From the NCBI GenBank assembly GCA_004554085.1, contig SFNY01000032.1:1-33567 (forward strand): a stretch of DNA of 33,567 bases. Reading direction: 5' to 3'. The notes under the pieces were generated by a model. It saw only the letters and a program-made list of their open reading frames with translations. It did no database searches and had not been told where the DNA came from. Source of the stretch: Clostridiales bacterium. Its GTDB lineage: Bacteria > Bacillota > Clostridia > Christensenellales > Aristaeellaceae. Each line of letters opens with the position of its first letter. Within the stretch, counting starts at the first letter, position 1. A program made the position numbers and the translations under genes. This document shows, piece after piece, positions 8,215-16,388 of this stretch.

Positions 8215-9135
8215 ATGAAGCAGAATCAGTACTACGACGATCCAGAGCATGATATTGTGGGCAGCTGTCCGCATGACATTGCCTACATCTCCCCTTCCTC
8301 CATCGATCTGGACGGCCTGTACATTCAGGTGAACCGCGCGGGCATTGTTCTGCGCACCCCGGATGATTATTACATCTCCCGCGATGACTCCTACCGCTAC
8401 AACGTCATCCACTGCGTTCTGCATGGACGGGGCAGCGTATCCGTCCGCGGACTCACGCGCAGCATCGAAGCCGGGCAGCTCTTTGTTCTGACGGCGAACG
8501 AGGGACACATGTATTCCTCCGACCCCAACGATCCCATGGGACTGCTGTGGGTGGAATTCAGCGGCGGAAACAGCTCGCAGCTGACCTCCCACATCCTGGA
8601 CGTGGGAGGGCCGATCTATTCCGGCACGGTGTTCAAGGAGGTTGTGGAGCTGTGCACCTCCGTGCTCTATCTGCCCAAGCAGCAGGGCCCCAAGATCAGC
8701 AATGTGCTCTATCAGATGCTGATGTGCATCTGCGCGCACGTGGAGGTGGAAAACAAGCCCAATTCCATCAACCAGCGCATCCTGAAGTACATCGACGAAA
8801 ACATCGACCGCAGGCTGACGCTCACCGAGGTCGCCGCAGCGTTCAGCTATCATCCGGCCTATTTTTCCAGCCGCTTTTCCAAGACGATGGGCGTTTCCTT
8901 CTCCAAATATGTGATGAACCGGAAGATCAGCCATGCCTGCTATCTGCTGGACACCACGGACTGGTCGGTCGAGCGCATCGCCCAGGAGCTGGGATTCTGC
9001 GACATCTCCCACTTCATCCAGCGCTTCAAGGTGCACGAGGGCATGACCCCCATCGCCTATCGCTCCAGAAGCGGCATCTCGCGAAAGATTACGGCCTCCC
9101 GGATTCTGGACGGAAAGCATTCCCCCAACGCCTGA
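8215..9135 (+). CDS. AraC-family transcriptional regulator
   Basis: A 306-residue regulator from ATG 8215 (a TTG four codons earlier is less likely). The N-terminal half is a cupin-like ligand domain (RYNVIHCVLHGRGSVSVRG, then a GQLFVLTANEGH segment). The C-terminal hundred residues hold the two helix-turn-helix motifs: LTLTEVAAAFSYHPAYFSSR and SVERIAQELGFCDISHFIQR, followed by the family's F-x-x-x-x-G-x-T-P-x-x-Y-R end (EGMTPIAYRSR). It is transcribed away from the UroD/ABC operon, so it is the probable sensor of the imported compound and activator of that operon. Repeats near its own promoter hint at autoregulation. Confidence 0.88.
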   Translation: MKQNQYYDDPEHDIVGSCPHDIAYISPSSIDLDGLYIQVNRAGIVLRTPDDYYISRDDSYRYNVIHCVLHGRGSVSVRGLTRSIEAGQLFVLTANEGHMYSSDPNDPMGLLWVEFSGGNSSQLTSHILDVGGPIYSGTVFKEVVELCTSVLYLPKQQGPKISNVLYQMLMCICAHVEVENKPNSINQRILKYIDENIDRRLTLTEVAAAFSYHPAYFSSRFSKTMGVSFSKYVMNRKISHACYLLDTTDWSVERIAQELGFCDISHFIQRFKVHEGMTPIAYRSRSGISRKITASRILDGKHSPNA

Positions 9136-9198
9136 TTCCGCTCCAGCCTCTCGCTGCCTGAGCGAACGCCATTTGCAGCCCCAGCCGGCACAGCAAGC

Positions 9199-9240
9199 AA
9201 AAATGCCAACCGATTTCATTCGGCCGGCATTTTTGCGTTT
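9199..9240. terminator. Bidirectional terminator between the AraC-family and LacI-family genes
   Basis: AAAAATGCC (9199-9207) pairs with GGCATTTTT (9226-9234), with ACCGA/TCGG extending the inner stem. U-tracts result on both strands, which suits the convergent genes on either side. Confidence 0.85.
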
Positions 9241-9250
9241 TTGGGCTTTG

Positions 9251-10282
9251 TCAGCAGTCCGGGCTCCGTCCGCCGGGCGGCGCGCTGCTCTCCCGCACAA
9301 TCAGCTGCACCGGGAGCACCCGCTGCGCATCGACCGCTTCGCCGGAGCGCAGCCCGTCCAGCGCCTCCATGGCAGCGCGCGCACGCAGCGCGTTGTCCTG
9401 GCGCACGGAGCTCAGCTCGGGCCGCACCATGCGGCAGGCGGGGATGTCGTCGAAGCCCACGATGGAAATGTCCCCGGGCACGTCGATCCCCTGCGCTTGC
9501 AGCAGGTGCATCAGCTCCAGCGCGTGCTCGTCCGAGACCGCGAACACCGCCGTGTATCTGCGCAGCAGGTCGATGTGCTCCAGATAGAAGCTGCGGCGCG
9601 CGGCGCGCAGCATGGGCACCTGCAGAAACTCCGCGCCCGGGCCGAAGCCCTCGCAGAAGCCCTCGTAGCGCTCCGCGTCCATGCAGATGCGGTTGTCCGC
9701 CACGCACAGCGCCCTGCGATGGCCCAGTGCGCGCAGATATTGCCCCACCTGACGACCGCCGTCGCGCTGGTCCGTGCAGATGTTGCACATGCCGCCCGTT
9801 GCCTCCGCAGGCTCCGGGTAGCCGTCGAACACCACCAGCGGAATGCGCATGCGGCCCCGCAGCGCGGCGTAATCCTGGCGGCAGAAGCCCATCAGCACCA
9901 GCCCGTCCAGGTTCCACATGGAGGCGAAGCGGGCGATCTCGTCGAAGTCCGTGGCGTGCTTGACCATCATGAAGCGGCCGCTCTTCTCGATCTCCGCCGA
10001 CAGGCAGCCCAGCGTGGAGGCCACGAAGCCGTCCTCCAGCGCCCGGGCCTCGTACTTCTCGTGATCGTTGAGCGCCACGCCGATGATGCGGGAGCTGTTC
10101 TGCGCCAGCAGCACCCCCGCCATGCTGGGGATGTACTGCCGCTCCTCCAGCAGCGCCTGCACCCGCCGGGCCGTCTCCGGGGAGACCCTGCCGGTCTTGC
10201 CGTGCAGCACGTTGGACACCGTGGCGGTGCTCAGGCCCAGCTCCTCGGCGATGTCAATGATGCGCACGCGGCGCTCGTCCAT
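9251..10282 (-). CDS. LacI-family transcriptional regulator
   Basis: A 343-residue regulator. The N-terminal helix-turn-helix reads IIDIAEELGLSTATVSNVL (residues 8-26), followed by the hinge-like region VSPETARRVQALLEE. The rest is a periplasmic-binding-protein-like effector domain, with SRIIGVALND, LDGLVLMGF, IPLVVFDGYP, TAVFAVSDEHALELM and ISIVGFDDIPACRMVRPELSSV, all typical of LacI/GalR proteins. It starts 22 bp after the alpha/beta hydrolase gene on the same strand and is probably co-transcribed with it. The effector is presumably a sugar. It may regulate its own operon or distant genes; no operator near 11240-11340 could be assigned with confidence. Confidence 0.9.
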   Translation of the reverse strand: MDERRVRIIDIAEELGLSTATVSNVLHGKTGRVSPETARRVQALLEERQYIPSMAGVLLAQNSSRIIGVALNDHEKYEARALEDGFVASTLGCLSAEIEKSGRFMMVKHATDFDEIARFASMWNLDGLVLMGFCRQDYAALRGRMRIPLVVFDGYPEPAEATGGMCNICTDQRDGGRQVGQYLRALGHRRALCVADNRICMDAERYEGFCEGFGPGAEFLQVPMLRAARRSFYLEHIDLLRRYTAVFAVSDEHALELMHLLQAQGIDVPGDISIVGFDDIPACRMVRPELSSVRQDNALRARAAMEALDGLRSGEAVDAQRVLPVQLIVRESSAPPGGRSPDC

Positions 10283-10304
10283 GACAGGCTCCCCCCTCCG
10301 TCGT

Positions 10305-11237
10305 TCAGCTCTGCTTCAGCAGCGGCGCGATTGCGTCCTGCCAGATCGTCTCATAGACCTCCTGCCGGCTCGCCTCGTTCAGAATCTCGTGGCGCAGGCC
10401 CGGGAACAGCTTGCCCTCAACGTCCGCAAAGCCCGCCTGCTTCATCCGCTCCACCGCATGCCAAAAGCCCTTCTCATCGGGCGCGCAGGGGTCCTCCGCA
10501 CCGGAGAAGAAGCGCACCGGGAGATTCGGATTTCCCCGCGTCGGGCTGAGTCCGTAGGCCCTCTGCATCAGCCGCAGCAGCGCCCGATTGCCGTTCAGGG
10601 TGAAGGTAAACGTGCACAGCGGGTCGGCCTCGTAGGCGATCACGTTCTCCTCGTTGGCGGAGATCCAGCTGCTGGGATGCTCCGCGCTGGGAAAGCGCTT
10701 GGCAAAGGCCCCGATGGTCATCTTCTGGATCAGCGAACTGTGGTGGCGCTCACCGAAAATCGCGCTCAGCAGGCGGATCAGCACCAGACCCGCGCCTGCG
10801 GCGGCATTCTCGCCGGGGCTGCCGCAGACGATCAGCGCGTCGACGTCCCTGTCATACCGGTCGGCGTAGGCGCGCACCGCCAGCGAACCCATGCTGTGGC
10901 CGAACAGGATCAGCGGAAGCTGCGGCCGCTGCGTGCGCATCCAGAGGGTGATCTGGTGCAGGTCCTCGACCACGCCCTCGTCGCCGTCCGCATAGAAGTA
11001 GCCCAGATCCTCCGCGCTGCGCACCGACGCGCCGTGGCCGCGATGGTCGTGGATCACGCACAGACAGCCGCGAGACGCCAGATATTCCATGAAGGGCTGG
11101 TAACGCTCCTTGTGTTCGCACATGCCGTGGGCCAGCTGCACCAGGCAGCGTATCTCGCCCTCCGGACGCACCAGCATCACGGACAGCGGCAGGCCGTCGA
11201 AGGCAGAATTCAGGGTGATTCTTTCCGTGGTGGACAT
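10305..11237 (-). CDS. Alpha/beta hydrolase, monoacylglycerol lipase / lysophospholipase-like
   Basis: A 310-residue cytoplasmic serine hydrolase with no signal peptide. The oxyanion motif is LAHGMCEH, HDHRGHGAS follows, and the nucleophile elbow is FGHSMGS with Ser115. The acid is probably Asp in FFSGAEDPCAP and the base His in FPGLRHEIL, completing the Ser-Asp-His triad as in the Hydrolase_4 (lysophospholipase, PldB-like) family. Start ATG 11237 follows AAGGAGG. A promoter (TTGACG/TAAAAT, 18 bp apart) lies upstream. Substrates of this family are monoglycerides, lysolipids or other small esters; which one is not visible. The gene precedes the LacI-family regulator. Confidence 0.85.
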   Translation of the reverse strand: MSTTERITLNSAFDGLPLSVMLVRPEGEIRCLVQLAHGMCEHKERYQPFMEYLASRGCLCVIHDHRGHGASVRSAEDLGYFYADGDEGVVEDLHQITLWMRTQRPQLPLILFGHSMGSLAVRAYADRYDRDVDALIVCGSPGENAAAGAGLVLIRLLSAIFGERHHSSLIQKMTIGAFAKRFPSAEHPSSWISANEENVIAYEADPLCTFTFTLNGNRALLRLMQRAYGLSPTRGNPNLPVRFFSGAEDPCAPDEKGFWHAVERMKQAGFADVEGKLFPGLRHEILNEASRQEVYETIWQDAIAPLLKQS

Positions 11238-11282
11238 GTCGTCGCCTCCTTGCGGAGCACCAAGCTCCCATTTTCTGTGAAT

Positions 11283-11312
11283 ATTTTACTACGCACGGAA
11301 GCAGCGCGTCAA
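11283..11312 (-). promoter_or_regulatory. Promoter of the hydrolase-LacI operon
   Basis: On the minus strand TTGACG (11307-11312) and TAAAAT (11283-11288) are separated by 18 bp, some 45 bp before the hydrolase start. It lies back to back with the trpB2 leader promoter. Confidence 0.6.
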
Positions 11313-11342
11313 GGCGGGGCAAAAACCCGTTCAAAAAAAGTG

Positions 11343-11371
11343 TTGACAAACGAAAAATCTTGTGCTACAAT
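11343..11371 (+). promoter_or_regulatory. Promoter of the trpB2 T-box leader
   Basis: A consensus TTGACA (11343-11348), a 17-bp spacer and TACAAT (11366-11371), with the extended -10 bases TGC just ahead. Transcription should start near 11378, at the 5' end of the T-box RNA. Confidence 0.85.
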
Positions 11372-11384
11372 CCAGCTAAACCGT

Positions 11385-11665
11385 TGAGGGAGCGTAAGTA
11401 CGCACCGACAACCTCTTCGACAGAGAGCCGCAGGCGGTGGAATTGCGGCGGAGAGCGCGGCGCGGAATGGGCTTCTGAGGGCGAGCAGAAACGGCCTGTG
11501 CCGGAGTATGGGAGACGGAGGTGGCTCTCCGTAAACAAAGGCCAGCATATGATGGTATGCGCAGAGTGGGCGCGTCGAAGGGCGCGTCAAGCCGGGTGGC
11601 ACCACAGGATATGTATTTTTCGATCCTGTCCCAGCAAACATTTTTGCAGGGATAGGATTTTTTTC
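11385..11665 (+). ncRNA. T-box riboswitch, tryptophan-specific
   Basis: A leader RNA that senses uncharged tRNA and controls read-through into trpB2. The stem I region contains the AGAGAGCCG motif (about 11420) and the specifier loop GGAATGGGCTTC, with TGG (Trp) at 11468-11470. The conserved T-box GGGTGGCACCAC lies at 11594-11605. The base after TGG is C (11600), which pairs with discriminator base G73, the usual base in bacterial tRNA-Trp; this independently supports Trp specificity. The terminator stem is 11623-11632 with 11649-11658, followed by a T-run at 11658-11664. Uncharged tRNA-Trp should favour the antiterminator and turn on trpB2. Confidence 0.93.
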
Positions 11666-11718
11666 TGTCCCGGACCGTCAGAGGGCAAAGGCCCACCGAT
11701 TTGAAAGGAGACAGAACC

Positions 11719-13092
11719 ATGAAGCAGCAAGCAATCCCCTACAAGATCTATCTGGACGAAGCCGAGATGCCCAAGGCATGGTACAACCTGCGCGCGGACA
11801 TGAAGAACAAGCCCGCGCCGCTGCTGAACCCCGGCACGCTTCAGCCCATGACCGCACAGGAGCTCTCCGGCGTGTTCTGCGACGAGCTGGTGCAGCAGGA
11901 GCTGGACAACGACACCCCCTACTTCGAGATTCCCGAGGAGATTCGCTCCTTCTACAAGATGTACCGCCCCTCCCCGCTGGTGCGCGCCTACTGCCTGGAG
12001 GAGAAGCTCCAGACCCCGGCGAAGATCTACTACAAGTTCGAGGGCAACAACACCAGCGGCAGCCACAAGCTGAACTCCGCCATCGCCCAGGCCTACTACG
12101 CCAAGAAGCAGGGCCTGAAGGGCGTGACCACCGAGACCGGCGCGGGCCAGTGGGGCACGGCGCTGTCCATGGCCTGTGCATATCTGGGCCTGGACTGCAA
12201 GGTGTACATGGTCAAGTGCTCCTACGAGCAGAAGCCCTTCCGCCGCGAGGTCATGCGCACCTACGGCGCGTCCGTGACCCCCTCCCCGTCCATGGAGACG
12301 GAGGTGGGCCGCAAAATCCTTGCCGAGCATCCCGGCACCACCGGAAGCCTGGGCTGCGCCATCTCCGAGGCCGTGGAGAAGGCCGTCACCAGCGAGGGCT
12401 ACCGCTACGTGCTGGGCAGCGTGCTCAATCAGGTGCTGCTGCACCAGTCGGTGATCGGCCTGGAGACCAAGGCCGCGCTGGACAAGTACGGCGTGGTGCC
12501 GGACATCATCATCGGCTGCGCCGGCGGCGGCTCCAACCTGGGCGGACTGATCGCTCCGTTCATGGGCGAAAAGCTGCGCGGTGAGCGCGACTACCGCATC
12601 ATCGCCGTGGAGCCGGCTTCCTGCCCCAGCTTCACCCGCGGCAAGTACGCCTACGACTTCTGCGACACCGGCATGGTGTGCCCGCTGGCGAAGATGTACA
12701 CCCTGGGCAGCGGCTTCATCCCCGCGCCGAACCACGCGGGCGGCCTGCGCTACCACGGCATGAGCTCCATCCTGTCCCAGCTCTACGCCGACGGCCTGAT
12801 GGAGGCGCGCTCGGTCAAGCAGACCGACGTGTTCGCCGCCGCAGAGATGTTCGCCCGGGTGGAGGGCATCCTGCCCGCGCCGGAAAGCTCCCACGCCATC
12901 CGCGCCGCCATCGACGAGGCCCTGAAGTGCAAGGAGACCGGCGAGGAAAAGACCATCGTGTTCGGCCTGACCGGCACCGGCTACTTCGATATGTACGCCT
13001 ACGAGGCCTATCACGACGGCACGATGCAGAACTACATCCCCACCGACGAAGAGATTCAGGCCACGCTGGACAAGCTGCCGAAAGTGGAATGA
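11719..13092 (+). CDS. trpB: TrpB2-type tryptophan synthase beta-like protein
   Basis: A 457-residue PLP enzyme, longer than the roughly 400-residue TrpB1 and with the long N-terminal section typical of TrpB2. ATG 11719 follows AAAGGAG. The PLP lysine is Lys117 in NNTSGSHKLNSA. ETGAGQWGTA, the phosphate-binding GCAGGGSNLGG and the late HAGGLRYHG match the family. TrpB joins indole and serine to make tryptophan; stand-alone TrpB2 proteins are thought to salvage indole without a tight TrpA partner. No trpA or other trp gene is present nearby. Control by a Trp-specific T-box confirms the link to tryptophan supply. Other activities reported for TrpB2-like proteins, such as serine-related reactions, remain possible. 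Confidence 0.92.
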   Translation: MKQQAIPYKIYLDEAEMPKAWYNLRADMKNKPAPLLNPGTLQPMTAQELSGVFCDELVQQELDNDTPYFEIPEEIRSFYKMYRPSPLVRAYCLEEKLQTPAKIYYKFEGNNTSGSHKLNSAIAQAYYAKKQGLKGVTTETGAGQWGTALSMACAYLGLDCKVYMVKCSYEQKPFRREVMRTYGASVTPSPSMETEVGRKILAEHPGTTGSLGCAISEAVEKAVTSEGYRYVLGSVLNQVLLHQSVIGLETKAALDKYGVVPDIIIGCAGGGSNLGGLIAPFMGEKLRGERDYRIIAVEPASCPSFTRGKYAYDFCDTGMVCPLAKMYTLGSGFIPAPNHAGGLRYHGMSSILSQLYADGLMEARSVKQTDVFAAAEMFARVEGILPAPESSHAIRAAIDEALKCKETGEEKTIVFGLTGTGYFDMYAYEAYHDGTMQNYIPTDEEIQATLDKLPKVE

Positions 13093-13098
13093 AATCAT

Positions 13099-13447
13099 GT
13101 GGAGGGGGAGCAAGCTCCCCCTCCACTACCACCCCTACAACGCACCGGAACCTCCGCGAAGCGGAGTTTCCGGCAGCGCCGCCTTGGAATCCAAAGGATT
13201 CAGGCGGGCTGGTCGCACCTGCACTTCGTGCATAGGTGCGACTGCTTTCCAGTTTTTGCTTGAATTGCAAGCAATTCCGGTCGCAAAAACTGCAAAGAAG
13301 CGATTTTGCAAGGCAAAATCAGCTGCGTGGTCGCCGTACATGCCGCCGACCACGATTATAATGCGAGAGGGCTGCGACCCTCTCGCGCTCTCTTGGGGTT
13401 TTTCGACAGTCTGGCGAACCCGACGCACATGCGCCGGGTTCATTTTT
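13099..13447 (+). other. Non-coding stretch built of consecutive stem-loops
   Basis: After trpB2 no credible gene is present for 357 bp; instead nine hairpins follow one another: 13099-13126, 13145-13173, 13179-13207, 13212-13242, 13250-13292, 13302-13320, 13326-13354, 13363-13386 and 13417-13440. Most have perfect or nearly perfect stems of 8-15 bp; loops are mostly short (GAA, AAA, TTC, AAG), up to 13 nt in the seventh. The last is followed by CATTTTTG, a plausible terminator for plus-strand transcription. A TATAAT box lies at 13357-13362. This may be a structured RNA, an mRNA 3' region or a cluster of palindromic intergenic repeats. No known family is recognised. Confidence 0.6.
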
Positions 13448-13449
13448 GA

Positions 13450-14793
13450 TTATACCGTTTTCTCCGCTGCGGGCAGGCAGACCGTCATGCGAGTGCCCAG
13501 GCCCTCGCGGGAGAGCACCTCGAAGTGGCCGCCGTGGCGATCCACGATCCAGCGGGCGATGGCAAGGCCGAGGCCCGTGCCGCCGCTCTGGCGGGCGCGG
13601 GCGGGATCGGAGCGATAGAAGCGGTCGAACATGTGCTGCATGTCCTCCGCGGAGACGCCGATGCCGGAGTCCTGCACCTCCAGGCAGACCTCCCCGGCGG
13701 CGTTTGTATAGGTCCGCAGGCAGATCAGCCCGCCCTCGGGGGTGTACTTCAGCGCATTGTCCGCAAGGATCCGGGCGCACTGCTTCAGCATGTCCCAGTC
13801 GCCGCTGCATCGGGCCTCGCTGCGGTTTTCCAGCCGGTAGTCGTGGCTCTTGTCGATGACGCGGCAGTCCTCGCAGACCTCCTCCATCAGCTCACCCAGC
13901 GAAATCTCCTTGAACTCCATGCGGTTGCGCCCGGTGTCGCCCCGGGCCAGAAACAGCAGCTGCTCCACCAGCTTGCTCATGTACCCGGCCTCGCTCTTGA
14001 TGGCGGAGATGGACTCGTCCAGCACCTTTTCATCCTGCTTGCCCCAGCGGTCCAGCATGGCGGCGTAGCCCTGAATCACCGCGATGGGCGTGCGCAGCTC
14101 GTGGGACGCGTCCGAGACGAACTGCGCCTGCTGGCGGTAGGCCTGGTGCATGCGGCTCAGCAGGCCGTTGATCGCGTCCTCCAGCCCCTGCAAATCGGAG
14201 TCGCCCATGTCCAGCTTCTCCTCGGGGTGCTCCGGGCTGATGCGCCCGATGGCGTCCTCCAGGCCGTGCAGCTTCTCGCCGCCCACCTCGCCGCCGTCCT
14301 GCGGCGGAGTCTCCACGCGCCCGGCGCTGCGACCCAGCAGTTCCGCCGCCCGGGCCATGCGATCCAGCGGCCGCAGCAGCCGCCGTGCCTTCCTGCGCCC
14401 GGACATCATCTGGCCGAGGAAGATCAGCGTCTCGATGGCCAGCAGCACCAGCCCCGCCATGCCCATGGTGTCCACGTAGGCCTGACAGGCGACCTCATAG
14501 CGCATGCCGTCCGCATCGTAAAAGACATAGGAAGCCCCGCGCAGCGAATCAATCGCCCCCTCCGCAGTCTCGCGCAGGCTCCCGGTGGCGTCCACAGCCT
14601 CGATCTGAAGCTCACGCTGAATCTCGGGCGACCATGCACCCCCCAGCGCCAGCCGCTCCTGATAGAAGCAGAAGCCCAGCGCCGCCAGAATCAGCAGCAC
14701 CAGATTGATTCGGAAGAAGATCCAGAACAGCCGCCACAGCCAGGAGCGACTGATCTTGCGCGCGGTGGAGGTCACGCGACCCGTCTCGTTCAT
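13450..14793 (-). CDS. Sensor histidine kinase (two-component system)
   Basis: A 447-residue membrane kinase. ATG 14793 is chosen because GAGGGGGAGAGG precedes it; a longer upstream frame overlaps the regulator gene. Membrane segments lie near residues 25-44 and 111-129, enclosing a short external sensor region of about 65 residues. A linker with charged, Gly-rich sequence follows, then the dimerisation domain with His231 in SDASHELRTPIAVI. The ATP-binding domain has DNALKYT (N box), DSGIGV (G1) and GGTGLGLAIARWI (G2). It is 13 bp behind the response regulator and should phosphorylate it. The signal is unknown; the small extracellular loop suggests an envelope or membrane stimulus. Confidence 0.92.
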   Translation of the reverse strand: MNETGRVTSTARKISRSWLWRLFWIFFRINLVLLILAALGFCFYQERLALGGAWSPEIQRELQIEAVDATGSLRETAEGAIDSLRGASYVFYDADGMRYEVACQAYVDTMGMAGLVLLAIETLIFLGQMMSGRRKARRLLRPLDRMARAAELLGRSAGRVETPPQDGGEVGGEKLHGLEDAIGRISPEHPEEKLDMGDSDLQGLEDAINGLLSRMHQAYRQQAQFVSDASHELRTPIAVIQGYAAMLDRWGKQDEKVLDESISAIKSEAGYMSKLVEQLLFLARGDTGRNRMEFKEISLGELMEEVCEDCRVIDKSHDYRLENRSEARCSGDWDMLKQCARILADNALKYTPEGGLICLRTYTNAAGEVCLEVQDSGIGVSAEDMQHMFDRFYRSDPARARQSGGTGLGLAIARWIVDRHGGHFEVLSREGLGTRMTVCLPAAEKTV

Positions 14794-14806
14794 GCCTCTC
14801 CCCCTC

Positions 14807-15487
<681 letters not shown>

Positions 15488-15511
15488 CGTCCTTCCTCCC
15501 TGCACCCGTCA

Positions 15512-15540
15512 GGGCGCGCACCTCTATAAGATGCGCGCCC
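15512..15540 (-). other. GC-rich stem-loop between the DUF4342 and response-regulator genes
   Basis: GGGCGCGCA (15512-15520) pairs with TGCGCGCCC (15532-15540). There is no T-run after it on the minus strand, so it is more likely a partial attenuator or processing site than a full terminator. It may set the DUF4342 protein level apart from the regulator level. Confidence 0.5.
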
Positions 15541-15557
15541 GACGGCAATCCGTTGAT

Positions 15558-16115
15558 TTATTTCGCTTCCTCTTCGCTCTTTTCCTGCTTCTCGGAGCCT
15601 GCGCTGCGAATCTCGTTCTTCACGGTCTCGGCAGCCTCGGCAGCGCGGTTCATGGCGCTGTTGATGCTCTCCTTGCCCAGGTTGGGGCCGCGGAAGGAGT
15701 AGCGCAGGCCGCAGAACAGGCCGATCGCCAGTGCGAAGAACACCGTGCCCACCGAGCACATCAGCAGCACCACGCACACCGTCACCGGAAGGGCGAACAG
15801 CTCCTCGCCCTTGCGGGCGACCACCAGGAAGTTCTCGTTGCCGATGCGAATCAGCTTCGCAAGCGTCTGGCCCAGCCAGCGCAGCGTGCCGCGCAGGCCC
15901 TCGCCGTTGCAGTGCTTCTTCTCCTTGCCCTCGTCCCTGACTTCCTCGTCCTTGGTGGAGTAGCTGCCGCCGCTGCTGCTCACCTTGCCCTCGCGCTCCA
16001 GCACCAGCATCGCGTCCAGCAGATCCCAGTTGGCCAGCTCCAGCGCGGTCTTGGCCTCCTCGTAAGAGATGTTCGCCTTTTCGCGAAGCAGTTCAACCAT
16101 TTCAAAATTCGTCAT
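15558..16115 (-). CDS. DUF4342-domain protein with N-terminal UBA-like segment
   Basis: A 185-residue protein behind AGGAGAG. Residues 1-40 (FEMVELLREKANISYEEAKTALELANWDLLDAM) resemble the UBA/TS-N fold used for protein-protein contacts in EF-Ts. The central part is the DUF4342-like region (LIRIGNENFLVVARKGEELFALPVTV), merging into a hydrophobic stretch near 110-135 that may be a membrane segment. The C-terminus is charged and helical. It is first in an operon with a response regulator and kinase, so it may be an accessory or an output of that system. Biochemical function is unknown. Confidence 0.8.
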   Translation of the reverse strand: MTNFEMVELLREKANISYEEAKTALELANWDLLDAMLVLEREGKVSSSGGSYSTKDEEVRDEGKEKKHCNGEGLRGTLRWLGQTLAKLIRIGNENFLVVARKGEELFALPVTVCVVLLMCSVGTVFFALAIGLFCGLRYSFRGPNLGKESINSAMNRAAEAAETVKNEIRSAGSEKQEKSEEEAK

Positions 16116-16388
16116 CGTGATCTCTCCTTTGATCGTAAGTGTTTTTGCTTGATTTCCTGTCGACGGTAATAGAATACAACCCGATCATTAAACCCCCATG
16201 CAAATAGATTAGACGAAGATTAGAATGGGATGCAAATTTTCTCACCCGGGCGTACCGCCGTCGATCCTGCTCCCACGTCCACCCTCTTATGTTATATTTC
16301 CGCGCAGACGCGCAAATCGGGTCGATGCGGTTTATAATGAAAGCCGTGGAATTCCGCCACAATCTGCAAGTGGAATGGGGAAGCAGAA

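Noticed and set aside
13099..13447. CRISPR array
   Set aside because: The hairpins differ in sequence and spacing; there is no recurring repeat and no cas gene.
13097..13618. 173-codon plus-strand frame over the hairpin region
   Set aside because: It overlaps the kinase gene end, has no ribosome binding site, and its sequence is dictated by the palindromes.
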